The position numbers and the translations under genes are program-made. Below the pieces are notes generated by a model that was given only the letters and a program-made list of their open reading frames with translations, was not told the origin of the DNA and ran no database searches. A stretch of DNA of 43,020 bases from positions 1 through 43,020 of the IMG/VR virus record IMGVR_UViG_3300021373_000622; one strand, written 5' to 3'. Origin of the DNA: a virus. Shown piece by piece: positions 15,776-24,938 of this stretch (position 1 is its first letter; the number at the start of each line of letters is the position of its first letter).

Positions 15776-18277
15776 ATGAATCTAGCGAGCTCTTTCTATA
15801 CAAGTGTTTTAGAACACAAAGGCAAACTTCTTATAAGAGGTGTTGCCAACGGAGAGTCGTATCTAAGTAGAATCAATTATAGACCAACTTTGTTTATGCC
15901 TAGCAAAACACAAACGGCATACAAGTCATTAGACAATATACAATTGGCACCTAAGAGATTTGATTCCATTTCAAAGGCAAAACATTTTTACGATCAGTAT
16001 AAATCTATTCCTGAATATAAAATCTACGGAATGAATCGTTATCAATATCAATATATTGCTGACGAATATAAAGATGATATAAGATGGAATAAAGATTATA
16101 TTAAAATATTTACACTTGATATAGAAACCGAGTGTGAAAACGGTTTTCCCGATCCTGATACTGCAAAAGAAACTATTATTTGTATTACTGTAAAAAATCA
16201 TAGCAACAAACAAATATTGACATGGGGAACTGGCGATTTCATTGCTAAAAAATCAAATGTAACTTATATCAAATGTCAAAATGAAAAACATTTATTACTA
16301 GAGTTTTTAAAATTCTGGTGTAAGAATCATCCTGATATATTGACTGGTTGGAATGTTAGATTTTTTGACATGCCATATTTGATGAATAGAATGAGATACC
16401 TTTTTGATAATGATACTATTAACAAAATGTCACCTTGGAATTATGTTAATGCTGATCGTATTCAAATGGGACAAAAGAATCAACAGTACTGGAATATATT
16501 AGGTGTTTCTATATTAGATTACTTTGAACTGTATAGAAAATTTACCTATGTAAGGCAAGAGTCTTATAAACTAGATTACATCGGTAAAGTAGAACTAGGC
16601 GAACAGAAATTAGAAAATCCTTACGATACATTTAAAGAGTTTTATACAAAAGATTATCAAAAGTTTGTAGAATATAATATCCAAGACGTTGAACTAGTTG
16701 ATAAACTAGAAGATAAAATGCGTTTGATTGAGTTATGTTTAACTATGGCATACGATTACAAAGTAAACTATAACGATGTGTATTCGCAAGTAAGATGTTG
16801 GGATACATTAATCTATAATCATTTAAGAAAAAAGAATATAGTTATACCACCAAGAGAAGACCACGAGAAGGCAACTCAATATGAAGGTGCGTATGTAAAA
16901 GACCCACAACCAGGATTGCATGAATGGATTTGTTCGTTTGATTTGAACTCACTATATCCACATTTAATTATGGAATATAATATTAGTCCTGAAATGTTTG
17001 CCGGCGTAGAACCTAGAGCAGTAGGTGTAGAAAACTTTTTAGCAGAAAAACTAAATCTTAAATTTGCAAAAGATAAGAATGTTACAATTGCACCTAATGG
17101 TGCCATGTTTAAAAAAGATAAACAAGGTTTCTTACCTGAACTAATGGAAAAGATGTATACCGATCGTGTTGTTTATAAAAAGAAAATGATCGAAGCAAAA
17201 AAAGAATTTCAAAAGACAAAGGATCCTATCTATTCAAATGAGATTGCAAGATGTAATAATATTCAAATGGCAAAAAAGATTTCTCTAAACTCTGCTTATG
17301 GTGCCATTGGTAATCAATATTTCAGATACTTTGATGTTAAACAGGCAGAAGCAATTACACTTGGTGGTCAGTTGGCAATTCGTTGGGTAGAACGTGATGT
17401 AAATGCATTTATGAATAAGATATTACAAACAACAAATGTAAATTATATTGTTGCTTCTGATACAGATTCTATCTATTTAAAACTAGATAAGTTAGTTGAA
17501 AAAGTTTGTAAAGATAAATCAATTGACCAAGTTGTAGATTTTATCAACAAGGCCGCTGAAGAAAAAATACAAAAAGTAATTGATAAGAGTTATGAAAAAC
17601 TTGCCGAATATATTAATGCGTATGATCAAAAAATGATTATGAAACGAGAGGCAATTGCAAACAAAGGTATATGGGTTGCTAAAAAAAGATATATGATGAA
17701 TGTATTTGATGAAGAAGGTATTAGATTTGAAACACCTAAGTTAAAGATTATGGGTGTTGAGGCAGTTAAGTCATCAACTCCGGAGGTTTGCCGAGGTAAA
17801 ATTAAAGACGCAATTAAAATTATTATGAACTCAACGCAAGATGATTTGATTAAGTTTGTTGCAGATTTCAAAAAAGATTTCTTTAAATTAAAACCTGAAG
17901 ACATTGCTTTTCCTAGATCATGTAATAATATTGACAAGTATATAGATTCTTCAAATCTGTATATAAAAGGCACACCAATACATGTAAAAGGTTCTTTAAT
18001 ATATAATCATTATCTAAGAACTAAAAAACTAGAATCTAAATATCCATTAATTAAAGATGGTGAAAAAATAAAATTCTTAATGTTGAAGTTACCTAATCCT
18101 GTAAAAGATACCGTGATTGCATTTTCAACTAAGATACCAAAAGAATTTAATTTACATAAGTATGTGGATTATGATGTTCAATTTGAAAAAACATTTTCTG
18201 ATCCGTTGAAGTTTATCTTAAATACTATCAACTGGAAACTTGAAGAAGAAGCAACTCTGGAGGCATTTTTCGGATGA
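15776..18277 (+). CDS. 43: gp43-like family B DNA polymerase
   Basis: Replicative polymerase with a 3'-5' exonuclease. Exo I is FTLDIETE (D115, E117), and Exo III is near YNIQDVELVDKL. Polymerase motif A is DLNSLYP (389-395), motif B is KISLNSAYGAIGN, and motif C is SDTDSIY (D562, D564). The C-terminus carries the clamp-contact-like ending ATLEAFFG. Length 833 compares with 898 in T4. It has its own leaderless promoter rather than depending on regA read-through. The last bases (GGATGAC) provide the start of the next small gene. Confidence 0.96.
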   Translation: MNLASSFYTSVLEHKGKLLIRGVANGESYLSRINYRPTLFMPSKTQTAYKSLDNIQLAPKRFDSISKAKHFYDQYKSIPEYKIYGMNRYQYQYIADEYKDDIRWNKDYIKIFTLDIETECENGFPDPDTAKETIICITVKNHSNKQILTWGTGDFIAKKSNVTYIKCQNEKHLLLEFLKFWCKNHPDILTGWNVRFFDMPYLMNRMRYLFDNDTINKMSPWNYVNADRIQMGQKNQQYWNILGVSILDYFELYRKFTYVRQESYKLDYIGKVELGEQKLENPYDTFKEFYTKDYQKFVEYNIQDVELVDKLEDKMRLIELCLTMAYDYKVNYNDVYSQVRCWDTLIYNHLRKKNIVIPPREDHEKATQYEGAYVKDPQPGLHEWICSFDLNSLYPHLIMEYNISPEMFAGVEPRAVGVENFLAEKLNLKFAKDKNVTIAPNGAMFKKDKQGFLPELMEKMYTDRVVYKKKMIEAKKEFQKTKDPIYSNEIARCNNIQMAKKISLNSAYGAIGNQYFRYFDVKQAEAITLGGQLAIRWVERDVNAFMNKILQTTNVNYIVASDTDSIYLKLDKLVEKVCKDKSIDQVVDFINKAAEEKIQKVIDKSYEKLAEYINAYDQKMIMKREAIANKGIWVAKKRYMMNVFDEEGIRFETPKLKIMGVEAVKSSTPEVCRGKIKDAIKIIMNSTQDDLIKFVADFKKDFFKLKPEDIAFPRSCNNIDKYIDSSNLYIKGTPIHVKGSLIYNHYLRTKKLESKYPLIKDGEKIKFLMLKLPNPVKDTVIAFSTKIPKEFNLHKYVDYDVQFEKTFSDPLKFILNTINWKLEEEATLEAFFG

Positions 18278-18426
18278 CAAATGCCATAATACTATTAATG
18301 CTATTTTATATGAGTATCTGGTTATTTTTTCATTGGGGTGAAAGACTTGCAATGACAAGAATAGATACTAAAGTATTTTTAATTATAATATTGACAATAT
18401 GGATATCGATAAAAAATATAACGTAA
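18274..18426 (+). CDS. Small two-helix membrane protein (50 aa)
   Basis: ATG at 18274 overlaps the polymerase stop. Shine-Dalgarno GGAGG (18259-18263) lies inside the polymerase gene. The product has two hydrophobic segments (IILLMLFYMSIWLFF, about 5-19; VFLIIILTIWISI, about 34-46) joined by a short charged loop. It overlaps the MT-A70 gene by 28 bases. The function is unknown. Small membrane proteins at this position could be toxic or exclusion factors, but nothing in the sequence proves it. Confidence 0.55.
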   Translation: MTNAIILLMLFYMSIWLFFHWGERLAMTRIDTKVFLIIILTIWISIKNIT

Positions 18427-18941
18427 TATATGCTGACCCACCATGGTCGTTTAAAACTTATTCTGATAAGGGTAAAGATAGAAGTCCTGAAAATCATTAT
18501 AATGTTATGTCATTACAGGATATAAAAGATTTGCCAGTAAATAAGATTGCAAATGATGATTCAGTTTTATTGATGTGGGTTATTGATCCTTTATTAGATA
18601 AAGCATTTGAAGTAATAAACGCATGGGGTTTTAAATATAAAACTGTTGCATTTACATGGGCAAAAACAAATAAAACTAAACCAGGTTTCTTTACAGGATT
18701 AGGATATTGGACTAGAGGCAATCCTGAAATGTGTTTACTTGCCACAAAAGGTAAACCTAAAAGACTAAGTAAGTCTGTGCCACAATTAGTCGTAGAACAA
18801 CGGAGAGAACATAGCAGAAAACCAGATATAATGTACAACCATATAGAGAATTTACTAGAAGGTCCTTATATTGAAATGTTTGCTAGAACACAAAAACCTG
18901 GTTGGGATGCATGGGGCAATCAACTTGACAAATTTAAATAA
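18399..18941 (+). CDS. MT-A70 family N6-adenine methyltransferase
   Basis: A 180-residue methylase with the MT-A70 signature YADPPWSF (DPPW 13-16), followed by HYNVMSLQDIKDLPV and MWVIDPLLDKAFEVI. Further conserved parts are GFKYKTVAFTWAK, GYWTRGNPEMCLLATKGKP and the final EMFARTQKPGWDAWGNQ. All parts of the compact phage/bacterial MT-A70 (Ime4-like, DNA m6A) type are visible. TATAAT is present at 18384-18389 but without a good -35, so it is possibly transcribed with the polymerase. There is no Shine-Dalgarno sequence. It could methylate phage DNA against restriction. An RNA target cannot be excluded. Confidence 0.88.
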   Translation: MDIDKKYNVIYADPPWSFKTYSDKGKDRSPENHYNVMSLQDIKDLPVNKIANDDSVLLMWVIDPLLDKAFEVINAWGFKYKTVAFTWAKTNKTKPGFFTGLGYWTRGNPEMCLLATKGKPKRLSKSVPQLVVEQRREHSRKPDIMYNHIENLLEGPYIEMFARTQKPGWDAWGNQLDKFK

Positions 18942-18952
18942 TGTGTTATAAT
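18925..18952 (+). promoter_or_regulatory. Sigma70-like promoter inside the MT-A70 3' end, leaderless output
   Basis: TTGACA (18925-18930), a 16-bp spacer, and TGT-TATAAT with TATAAT at 18947-18952. The ATG at 18958 follows after five bases. The -35 lies within the last codons of the MT-A70 gene. Confidence 0.88.
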
Positions 18953-18957
18953 ATAGT

Positions 18958-20223
18958 ATGAATTATTTGAAAAAATACGCAAATGAAAACAAGTTACCTA
19001 TAATGGATCAACTTACGTTTGAACGTATAACAAACAGTATTGGTAAAGAAAAATTTAGAGAAGACCTAGCAGAATATATTTCTGTTGTTAGGCCTGTATA
19101 TCCTTTAAAACAAATCTCATATGACATAATGAGACAATCATTTAAGAGTTTACAAAAACAAGATGTTTGGCAACATATTAAACCATTAGAACAATTAGAA
19201 AAAAACGTTAAAGAAAAATACGATGATTTAAAATATAATTTTAAAGATCATGGACTAGGTGTTATAGACGCACCATCTATTTACAATGATGTTTCAAATT
19301 ATTTTCACCAAGAGTTAAGATTAAATTGTTCAAGTTATGGTTTTAAAGCACCATTAGATGTATGGTACAATGGCACAGCAAAAGATATATGGCGATGTTT
19401 AGGTCCTATATGGCGTGGTATCAATGGTATGAAACCTGTTATGATAGATGGCAAACAAGAACTAAGAGGTGGTGCATTGCACGAAGCAAGTTATATGAGT
19501 GCCTTTAGATTAGGAACTTATATTGCAACACAATTTAAACCTAATGTTGCAAAAGCAATTTATCAAATGACAGACGCAAAAAGAGTATTAGATACTTCAT
19601 GTGGTTGGGGTGATAGACTTGCAGGATTTTTTACTAGTGACGCTGAAGAATATATTGGTTGCGATCCTAATCCTAACACTTATAAACTATACATGAAACA
19701 AATAGAAGTTTACAATAGTTTTTTACCAGAAGAAAAACAGAAAAAAGTTACTATCTATAATTGTGGTGCTGAAGATTTGCCATGGGATGAAATAAAAGAT
19801 ATTGATTGTGCCTTTACAAGTCCACCTTATTTCTCAACTGAGAGATATAATGAAGGTGGTGAAAAAGAAGAAAATCAATCATGGTTTAAGTTTGATGAGT
19901 ATTCAAAATGGCGTGATGATTTTTATTTACCAGTTGCACAAAAAAGTTTTGAAAGATCAAAACATATGTTTGTAAACATTATGGATCCAACAATTAAAGG
20001 TAAAAGATATTTCAGTTGTGATGAATTAGTTGATAGTTTAAAAGAACACTTTGTAGGACAAATCGGTATGAGAATAATGCAAAGACCTAAGTCAGATAAA
20101 CTATTTGAAAGTGAAGAAGAAAAATCAGAATTTATGAATCGTATTTTTATTGAGAACGTTTGGTGTTTTTCAAAAGAAAAATTAGATTACTTTAGACACA
20201 GTAGAAAGGCAACCTTGTTCTAA
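18958..20223 (+). CDS. DNA methyltransferase-like protein with TSPPYF motif (second copy)
   Basis: A 421-residue protein with AdoMet motif LDTSCGWGDR (211-220), acidic YIGCDPNPN (232-240) and catalytic TSPPYF (287-292). The 200-residue N-terminal domain includes NCSSYGFKAPLDVWYNG and RGGALHEASYMSAFR and may recognise the target. The two motifs and their spacing match the protein at 4245-5324 (TSPPYF plus a W-x-G-GR-type motif I), although overall similarity by eye is low. Both are transcribed from leaderless promoters. An amino-group methylase of N4C/N6A type is the best guess. A non-methyl base modification is possible. Confidence 0.78.
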   Translation: MNYLKKYANENKLPIMDQLTFERITNSIGKEKFREDLAEYISVVRPVYPLKQISYDIMRQSFKSLQKQDVWQHIKPLEQLEKNVKEKYDDLKYNFKDHGLGVIDAPSIYNDVSNYFHQELRLNCSSYGFKAPLDVWYNGTAKDIWRCLGPIWRGINGMKPVMIDGKQELRGGALHEASYMSAFRLGTYIATQFKPNVAKAIYQMTDAKRVLDTSCGWGDRLAGFFTSDAEEYIGCDPNPNTYKLYMKQIEVYNSFLPEEKQKKVTIYNCGAEDLPWDEIKDIDCAFTSPPYFSTERYNEGGEKEENQSWFKFDEYSKWRDDFYLPVAQKSFERSKHMFVNIMDPTIKGKRYFSCDELVDSLKEHFVGQIGMRIMQRPKSDKLFESEEEKSEFMNRIFIENVWCFSKEKLDYFRHSRKATLF

Positions 20224-20228
20224 TAAAT

Positions 20229-20522
20229 ATGAGTATGTCAATAACAAAAATAGATTACGAAGATAAAAAAGAATATTGGGATTACCAAAGACTTTTAGAA
20301 TACAATAGAGAACTATTGCAAAAAAGATTAAATAGAGTCGATGGTAAAATATTTGGTCCTTTAGGTAGAGTTGAGGCAGATGAATTTTATGATAACATTT
20401 GGGCAACTGTTTCAAGTGAAGACTTAGAAGAAGCACCTAAAGAATGGGTACCAAAAGACCCTAAACTTAGATTTGAATGGGAAGGCGATCCAGTTGACAT
20501 TAATAATATACAAGAACTGTAA
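20229..20522 (+). CDS. Hypothetical protein, 97 aa
   Basis: A charged helical N-terminus (YEDKKEYWDYQRLLEYNRELLQKRLNRVDG) is followed by an acidic C-terminal half with several Trp (DNIWATVSSEDLEEAPKEWVPKD). No domain is recognised. There are two possible ATGs, 20229 and 20235. The AATAAATA preceding the second resembles a degraded late box at leaderless distance. It is located between the methylase and uvsX. Confidence 0.65.
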   Translation: MSMSITKIDYEDKKEYWDYQRLLEYNRELLQKRLNRVDGKIFGPLGRVEADEFYDNIWATVSSEDLEEAPKEWVPKDPKLRFEWEGDPVDINNIQEL

Positions 20523-20557
20523 ACCCTTTGAACGATATAATTTTAATTCAAAGGATA

Positions 20558-20586
20558 TTGACAAAGTAAAGAAAATGTGTTATACT
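20558..20586 (+). promoter_or_regulatory. Sigma70-like promoter of uvsX
   Basis: TTGACA (20558-20563), a 17-bp spacer, and TGT-TATACT with the -10 at 20581-20586. The leader of about 30 bases has Shine-Dalgarno AGGAGAAC before the ATG at 20624, in contrast to the leaderless polymerase and methylase promoters with the same core. Confidence 0.85.
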
Positions 20587-20623
20587 AATAATATAAAATG
20601 GTTTGTTATAATAGGAGAACAAG

Positions 20624-21643
20624 ATGAGTGATTTTTTAAAAGATATAATAAAAGAAACAGGTAATGAATATGCTACACTTATTAGTGAGGGTATTGAAGC
20701 AGGTGATGTAGATAGTTTTATTGATACAGGATCCCATGCTTTAAATGCCTTATTATCAGGCACAATATTTGGTGGATTACCAGCAAATAAAATAACTGCA
20801 ATTGCAGGTGAGGCTGCTACAGGTAAAACATTCTTTGCATTAGGTATATGTAAACACTTTTTAGATAAGAATAAAGACGCAGGTGTTATCTATTTTGAAT
20901 CTGAAAGTGCTTTAACAAAAGACTTAGTTGAAGCAAGAGGTATTGATAGTAAAAGAATGGTAGTTGTGCCAGTTGCAACAGTACAAGAATTTAGACATCA
21001 ATCAATAAAGGTTATAGACAAATATTTAGAACAGGATGCTTCTAAAAGAAAACCTTTAATGTTTGTATTAGATAGTTTAGGTATGCTATCTACAACAAAA
21101 GAAATGGAAGACACAGCAGAAGGTAAAGAAACTAGAGACATGACAAGATCACAAATTGTCAAGGCCGCATTTAGAGTATTAACATTGAAACTAGGTAAAG
21201 CAAAAGTTCCTATGATTATGACAAACCATACTTATGATGTTATCGGTTCAATGTTTCCACAAAAAGAAATGGGTGGTGGTTCTGGTTTAAAATATGCTGC
21301 TTCTAATATTGTATATCTTTCAAAACGTAAAGAAAAAGACGGTAAAGAAATTATTGGCAATGTTATACATTGTAAAAATTATAAAAGTAGATTGACAAAA
21401 GAAAATGCCATGATAGATGTTCGATTAACTTATGACAAAGGATTGGATAAATATTATGGGTTACTTGACCTTGCATTGAAACATGAAATATTTAAATCTG
21501 TTTCAACAAGAATTGAGTTACCAGATGGCACAAAACAATATGCTAAGACAATCAATAATGAACCTGATAAATTCTTTACTAAAGATATTCTCAATCAGAT
21601 TGACTCGGCTGCCAAAAAAGAGTTTCTATATGGACAAGACTAA
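20624..21643 (+). CDS. uvsX: UvsX-like RecA recombinase
   Basis: A 339-residue RecA/UvsX-family strand-exchange ATPase. Walker A GEAATGKT is at 62-69, the YFESESAL segment carries the catalytic glutamate, and the Walker B strand [11 protein letters not shown] follows. A KMKxxx-free loop region contains [14 protein letters not shown]. The C-terminus is acidic/helical. T4 UvsX is 391 residues. It drives recombination-dependent replication and repair with gp46/47 and gp41. Confidence 0.93.
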   Translation: MSDFLKDIIKETGNEYATLISEGIEAGDVDSFIDTGSHALNALLSGTIFGGLPANKITAIAGEAATGKTFFALGICKHFLDKNKDAGVIYFESESALTKDLVEARGIDSKRMVVVPVATVQEFRHQSIKVIDKYLEQDASKRKPLMFVLDSLGMLSTTKEMEDTAEGKETRDMTRSQIVKAAFRVLTLKLGKAKVPMIMTNHTYDVIGSMFPQKEMGGGSGLKYAASNIVYLSKRKEKDGKEIIGNVIHCKNYKSRLTKENAMIDVRLTYDKGLDKYYGLLDLALKHEIFKSVSTRIELPDGTKQYAKTINNEPDKFFTKDILNQIDSAAKKEFLYGQD

Positions 21644-21923
21644 GAAAAAGTATCATTATGCTCAACGTGATGTTGACGATTATTCGTGTATCAAAATCAG
21701 CGAAGGAAAATATGAAGGTGTTATTTACACTTATGGTAAGGTTATGTTTGCTTCAGAAGCAAATCAACAAGATAAGTTACCATTAAAGTTTGAATATACT
21801 GTAAAGAAAAATCCTAAAGGTGAAGATACCGAATCTGAGGAATTTAGAATGTTGATCGGTGATATATTAGTCAGTGAAATAGAGGAACAATTAAAAAATG
21901 GACAGTTACAATTCAACAAGTAA
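21630..21923 (+). CDS. Conserved small protein between uvsX and gp41 (97 aa)
   Basis: The start is taken as the ATG at 21630 ([12 protein letters not shown]). An upstream in-frame extension to 21483 lies wholly within uvsX and reads as out-of-frame uvsX sequence. The protein is beta-rich and acidic ([27 protein letters not shown], then [23 protein letters not shown]). It overlaps uvsX by 14 bp and gp41 by 26 bp, so it is translationally coupled on both sides. Its position suggests a recombination or helicase accessory. The family is not recognised. Confidence 0.75.
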   Translation: MDKTKKKYHYAQRDVDDYSCIKISEGKYEGVIYTYGKVMFASEANQQDKLPLKFEYTVKKNPKGEDTESEEFRMLIGDILVSEIEEQLKNGQLQFNK

Positions 21924-23304
21924 ATTTGAACAAACAATTTTAACTAATCTTATACATAACGAAGAATTTGCCAGAAAGGCAATTCCTTTTTTAAAAGAAG
22001 AATACTTTAAAGATAGAGTTGAAATTACTTTGTTTAATATCATAAATACTTTTATAGGAAAATATAACAATCTTCCTACTAAAGAGGCGATCGGTATTGA
22101 GTTATCAAACTTAAAAACAATTACCGAAGAAGAACATAATCAAGCAAAATCATTATTGAATACTTTGACTTATGAAGAAGTTGACTCAAAGTGGTTGATT
22201 GATACAACTGAAAAATTTTGTAAAGATCGTGCTGTATATAATGCTGTATTATCAGGAATAAGGATTATAGATGGCAAAGATAAACGACATACTCCGGAGG
22301 CGATTCCGAGCATTCTTAGTGAAGCTCTTGCTGTTAGTTTTGATTCTCATATTGGACATGATTATCTAAAACAACCAGATGTTAGATTTGATTACTATCA
22401 CAAAGTTGAAGAACGTCTAAGATTTGATTTAAACTATTTCAATCGTATTACAAAAGGTGGATTGCCACCTAAGACTTTAAATGTTGCTCTTGCAGGAACA
22501 GGTGTTGGTAAGTCGTTGTTTATGTGTCATGTTGCTTCTTCAATGTTAGCACAAGGCAGAAACGTCTTATATATCACTTTAGAAATGGCAGAGGAGAGAA
22601 TAGCCGAGAGGATTGACGCTAACCTATTAGATGTGACTATTGATGATCTATATCAAATGCCAAGAGACCTATATGAGAATAAGATCAATAAAATGCAATC
22701 TAAGATAAATGGTCAGTTAATTATCAAAGAATATCCAACTGCGTCTGCTCATAGTGGTCACTTCAAATCACTATTTGATGAACTGTCTTTAAAGAAATCT
22801 TTTAAACCAGATATTGTATTCATAGATTATTTGAATATATGTACAAGTGCGAGATTTAGAGGTGGTAATATTAATTCATATACAATGATTAAATCTATTG
22901 CTGAAGAACTTAGAGGACTTGCTGTTCAATATAATGTTCCTATTGTATCTGCTACACAAACAACTAGAACTGGTTTTATGTCAAGTGATGTAGGACTAGA
23001 AGATACATCAGAAAGTTTTGGTCTGCCTGCAACTGCTGACTTTATGTTTGCTCTAATCTCAAATGAAGAACTTGAAGAATTAGGACAAATGAAAGTTAAA
23101 CAACTAAAAAATCGTTACAATGATCCTGCTATTAATCGTGCTTTTATCATTGGTGTTGATAGATCAAAAATGAGATTGTATGATGTAGAAAACAATGCTC
23201 AACAAATAGTAGATAGTAACCAAGAATCACAGGAGAAGATAGACACACCATCTGGTCCTCAACCTGTTGATCCTTACGATAAATTTTCAGGATTTAAAGT
23301 ATGA
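21898..23304 (+). CDS. 41: gp41-like replicative DNA helicase (DnaB family)
   Basis: A 468-residue RecA-fold hexameric helicase. The N-terminal helical domain spans about 1-150. Walker A AGTGVGKS (199-206) is followed by a LEMAEERIAERI segment. The Walker B strand IVFIDYLNIC is followed by SATQTTR with the arginine finger region. The C-terminal tail is acidic and Gln-rich. Length matches T4 gp41 (475). It unwinds at the fork with gp43/44/62/45. The primase gp61 is not in this window. Confidence 0.93.
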   Translation: MDSYNSTSKFEQTILTNLIHNEEFARKAIPFLKEEYFKDRVEITLFNIINTFIGKYNNLPTKEAIGIELSNLKTITEEEHNQAKSLLNTLTYEEVDSKWLIDTTEKFCKDRAVYNAVLSGIRIIDGKDKRHTPEAIPSILSEALAVSFDSHIGHDYLKQPDVRFDYYHKVEERLRFDLNYFNRITKGGLPPKTLNVALAGTGVGKSLFMCHVASSMLAQGRNVLYITLEMAEERIAERIDANLLDVTIDDLYQMPRDLYENKINKMQSKINGQLIIKEYPTASAHSGHFKSLFDELSLKKSFKPDIVFIDYLNICTSARFRGGNINSYTMIKSIAEELRGLAVQYNVPIVSATQTTRTGFMSSDVGLEDTSESFGLPATADFMFALISNEELEELGQMKVKQLKNRYNDPAINRAFIIGVDRSKMRLYDVENNAQQIVDSNQESQEKIDTPSGPQPVDPYDKFSGFKV

Positions 23305-23585
23305 TAAAAAAGAAACCATCAATATATTATAAGGCACAAATGGTAAAAATAAAAGGTAAGATTATCTGGCGTGCTGTAGAAATGCCTAGTAAACTTGTTT
23401 TCAAAGAATCTTTTTTTGAAGAAGATGTAAAAGATATTGTTAAATTTCAAAACAACAATAAGACATTTGGAACGTTTGGGTTTCCGCCATTTTTTGATTT
23501 AAGAAATAGTAGTGAAAAACTATTAGATAATGGTAAAAGTAAATACAACTCCCCACCAAGAACTAGAGGTAGAAGCCGTGCATAA
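23301..23585 (+). CDS. Hypothetical basic protein, 94 aa
   Basis: The ATG overlaps the gp41 stop by four bases. The product is basic (MIKKKPSIYYKAQMVKIKGKIIWRAVEMP), has a Phe-rich middle (FGTFGFPPFFDL) and ends in a Pro/Arg-rich tail (SPPRTRGRSRA). No recognised domain. Coupling to gp41 suggests that it is expressed with replication proteins. Confidence 0.65.
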   Translation: MIKKKPSIYYKAQMVKIKGKIIWRAVEMPSKLVFKESFFEEDVKDIVKFQNNNKTFGTFGFPPFFDLRNSSEKLLDNGKSKYNSPPRTRGRSRA

Positions 23586-23588
23586 ATA
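23581..23588 (+). promoter_or_regulatory. Late-type box CATAAATA at leaderless distance
   Basis: One mismatch from TATAAATA. If it works like a T4 late promoter, +1 would be 23594, exactly the A of the next gene's ATG. No Shine-Dalgarno sequence is present there. Confidence 0.45.
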
Positions 23589-23593
23589 TATGT

Positions 23594-24838
23594 ATGCCAA
23601 AACTAAATAATATAAGCGTTAAAGAAAGTGTTTTCACTGCTATGCAGGAGAAAGCAACTGCCTTTATATTTAAGCGTTCTTATTTGTCACCTAAAAAAAG
23701 ATTTAAATCAGGTGAAGATATAGTTAAAGATAAAGATACCGTAAAAGGTCTAAAAGAAATATTTGTGTTGAACGGCAAACAACTGTTTAACTACACACTT
23801 CCTTGGTCTCAAAACCAAGAAAAAGTTTGGTTTGAAACTTTTTATAAACAACATGAAAAAATATTAGATGTTTTTCCTAATGCTAAATTTACTATCTTTG
23901 ATAGAGACGATAAAAATGGTTTTATGGAATGGTTTCAAAAACTAATAAAAGATTACTTCAAAATATCAAAGAAAGATAGTTATAATCCTGCTGATATTTG
24001 GTTAATAGATAAAAAAGAAGTTAATAGAAAAACCATATTAAAAGAATTAAACCAAGATTCTGCTACAAGAACCATTGCAGAATTAAATCAAGTAATGAGA
24101 TCACTATACAATGAAAAAAAAGTTGTAGGACTTTCTTTAAAATTAGTATCAGGACAAACAGCAAAATATGAAAGAGTAAACCTTGATGAAAAGTTTTTTA
24201 AAGATTTGGAAGCTAAAGAAGGTGTATATGACTATAAACTTAGTGATATAAAAATAGATTTAACTACCACTGGATCAGGAAAAAGAGCCAACTGGAAAAC
24301 ACAAGACACAGTTATTTCTCTAAGTCTTAACAATGTGATAAAAGTAAAATTTCAAGTTAAAGGAAACGGAACTTCTAAATTAGAAAATTTAAAAATTGAA
24401 GGATCGGGTGTTGGGGAAAAGGCAAGACTTGGTAAAGCGCCCTTACTACTTATTGGTAAATTAACAAGTGGTAAACCATATAAGAAAGTATTTCAAAACA
24501 AATTTGCTGATTTTCCAAAAAATATAAAAGAATTTACAAAACAATCTAAAAAATATAATGATATGTTTAGTGAACTGGAAAAAAGTTGTAAAAAAAATAA
24601 TATAAGATTAACAACTAATATTTCATCTAAAGATTTTATAAAACAAATGAAGATTGCTTTTGAGGGAGAAAAACCTTGGATTGCAAATTCTAAATTAATG
24701 CAATTAACCTTTGTTCATATGATTTGCTCAATGGCAAACAAAGATATGATAGATGAATATGTTACTGATATTCTATTTTTAGCTAAAAAAGAAGGACGAA
24801 CTATCTTTCAATTTGGCCCTTTTGGCAAGTTGTATTAG
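23594..24838 (+). CDS. Unknown 414-residue protein, possible PD-(D/E)XK-like core
   Basis: A large basic protein conserved in style with marine T4-like phage hypotheticals. NPADIWLIDKKEV (about 132-144), followed about 45 residues later by VVGLSLKLVSGQ, resembles the D...(S/E)xK strand pair of PD-(D/E)XK nucleases. The glutamate position is occupied by Ser, so catalytic competence is doubtful. The C-terminal half (KPWIANSKLMQLTFVHMICSM) is helical. It may be leaderless from the late-type box at 23581, and a T4-type late box follows at its stop codon. The function is not established. Confidence 0.7.
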   Translation: MPKLNNISVKESVFTAMQEKATAFIFKRSYLSPKKRFKSGEDIVKDKDTVKGLKEIFVLNGKQLFNYTLPWSQNQEKVWFETFYKQHEKILDVFPNAKFTIFDRDDKNGFMEWFQKLIKDYFKISKKDSYNPADIWLIDKKEVNRKTILKELNQDSATRTIAELNQVMRSLYNEKKVVGLSLKLVSGQTAKYERVNLDEKFFKDLEAKEGVYDYKLSDIKIDLTTTGSGKRANWKTQDTVISLSLNNVIKVKFQVKGNGTSKLENLKIEGSGVGEKARLGKAPLLLIGKLTSGKPYKKVFQNKFADFPKNIKEFTKQSKKYNDMFSELEKSCKKNNIRLTTNISSKDFIKQMKIAFEGEKPWIANSKLMQLTFVHMICSMANKDMIDEYVTDILFLAKKEGRTIFQFGPFGKLY

Positions 24839-24846
24839 TATAAATA
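24839..24846 (+). promoter_or_regulatory. T4-type late promoter box TATAAATA
   Basis: An exact TATAAATA starting in the last stop codon of the previous gene. The predicted start is near 24852, giving a leader of about 87 bases for the virion-related block. It is combined with a sigma70-like promoter 40 bases further on, so the block may be transcribed both before and during the late phase. Confidence 0.6.
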
Positions 24847-24882
24847 GTAATAAAAAGATTGTATTTGTTGATGGAATAGTGC

Positions 24883-24911
24883 TTGACAATCAGCACTAAA
24901 TTTGATATAAT
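24883..24911 (+). promoter_or_regulatory. Sigma70-like promoter with inverted repeat around the -35
   Basis: TTGACA (24883-24888), a 17-bp spacer, and TGA-TATAAT with TATAAT at 24906-24911. TAGTGC/GCACTA (24877-24882/24893-24898) flanks the -35 as an inverted repeat, which could be an operator. The leader has Shine-Dalgarno GGGAGAAA before the ATG at 24939. Confidence 0.78.
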
Positions 24912-24938
24912 ATATTATATGGATAACGTGGGAGAAAC

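Noticed and set aside
18384-18398. Leaderless promoter for the MT-A70 gene
   Set aside because: TATAAT is present but the expected -35 position (18361-18366) is poor, so it was not counted with the leaderless set.
21483-21629. Extended N-terminus of the protein between uvsX and gp41
   Set aside because: The extension lies wholly within uvsX and reads as frame-shifted uvsX. The ATG at 21630 fits better.
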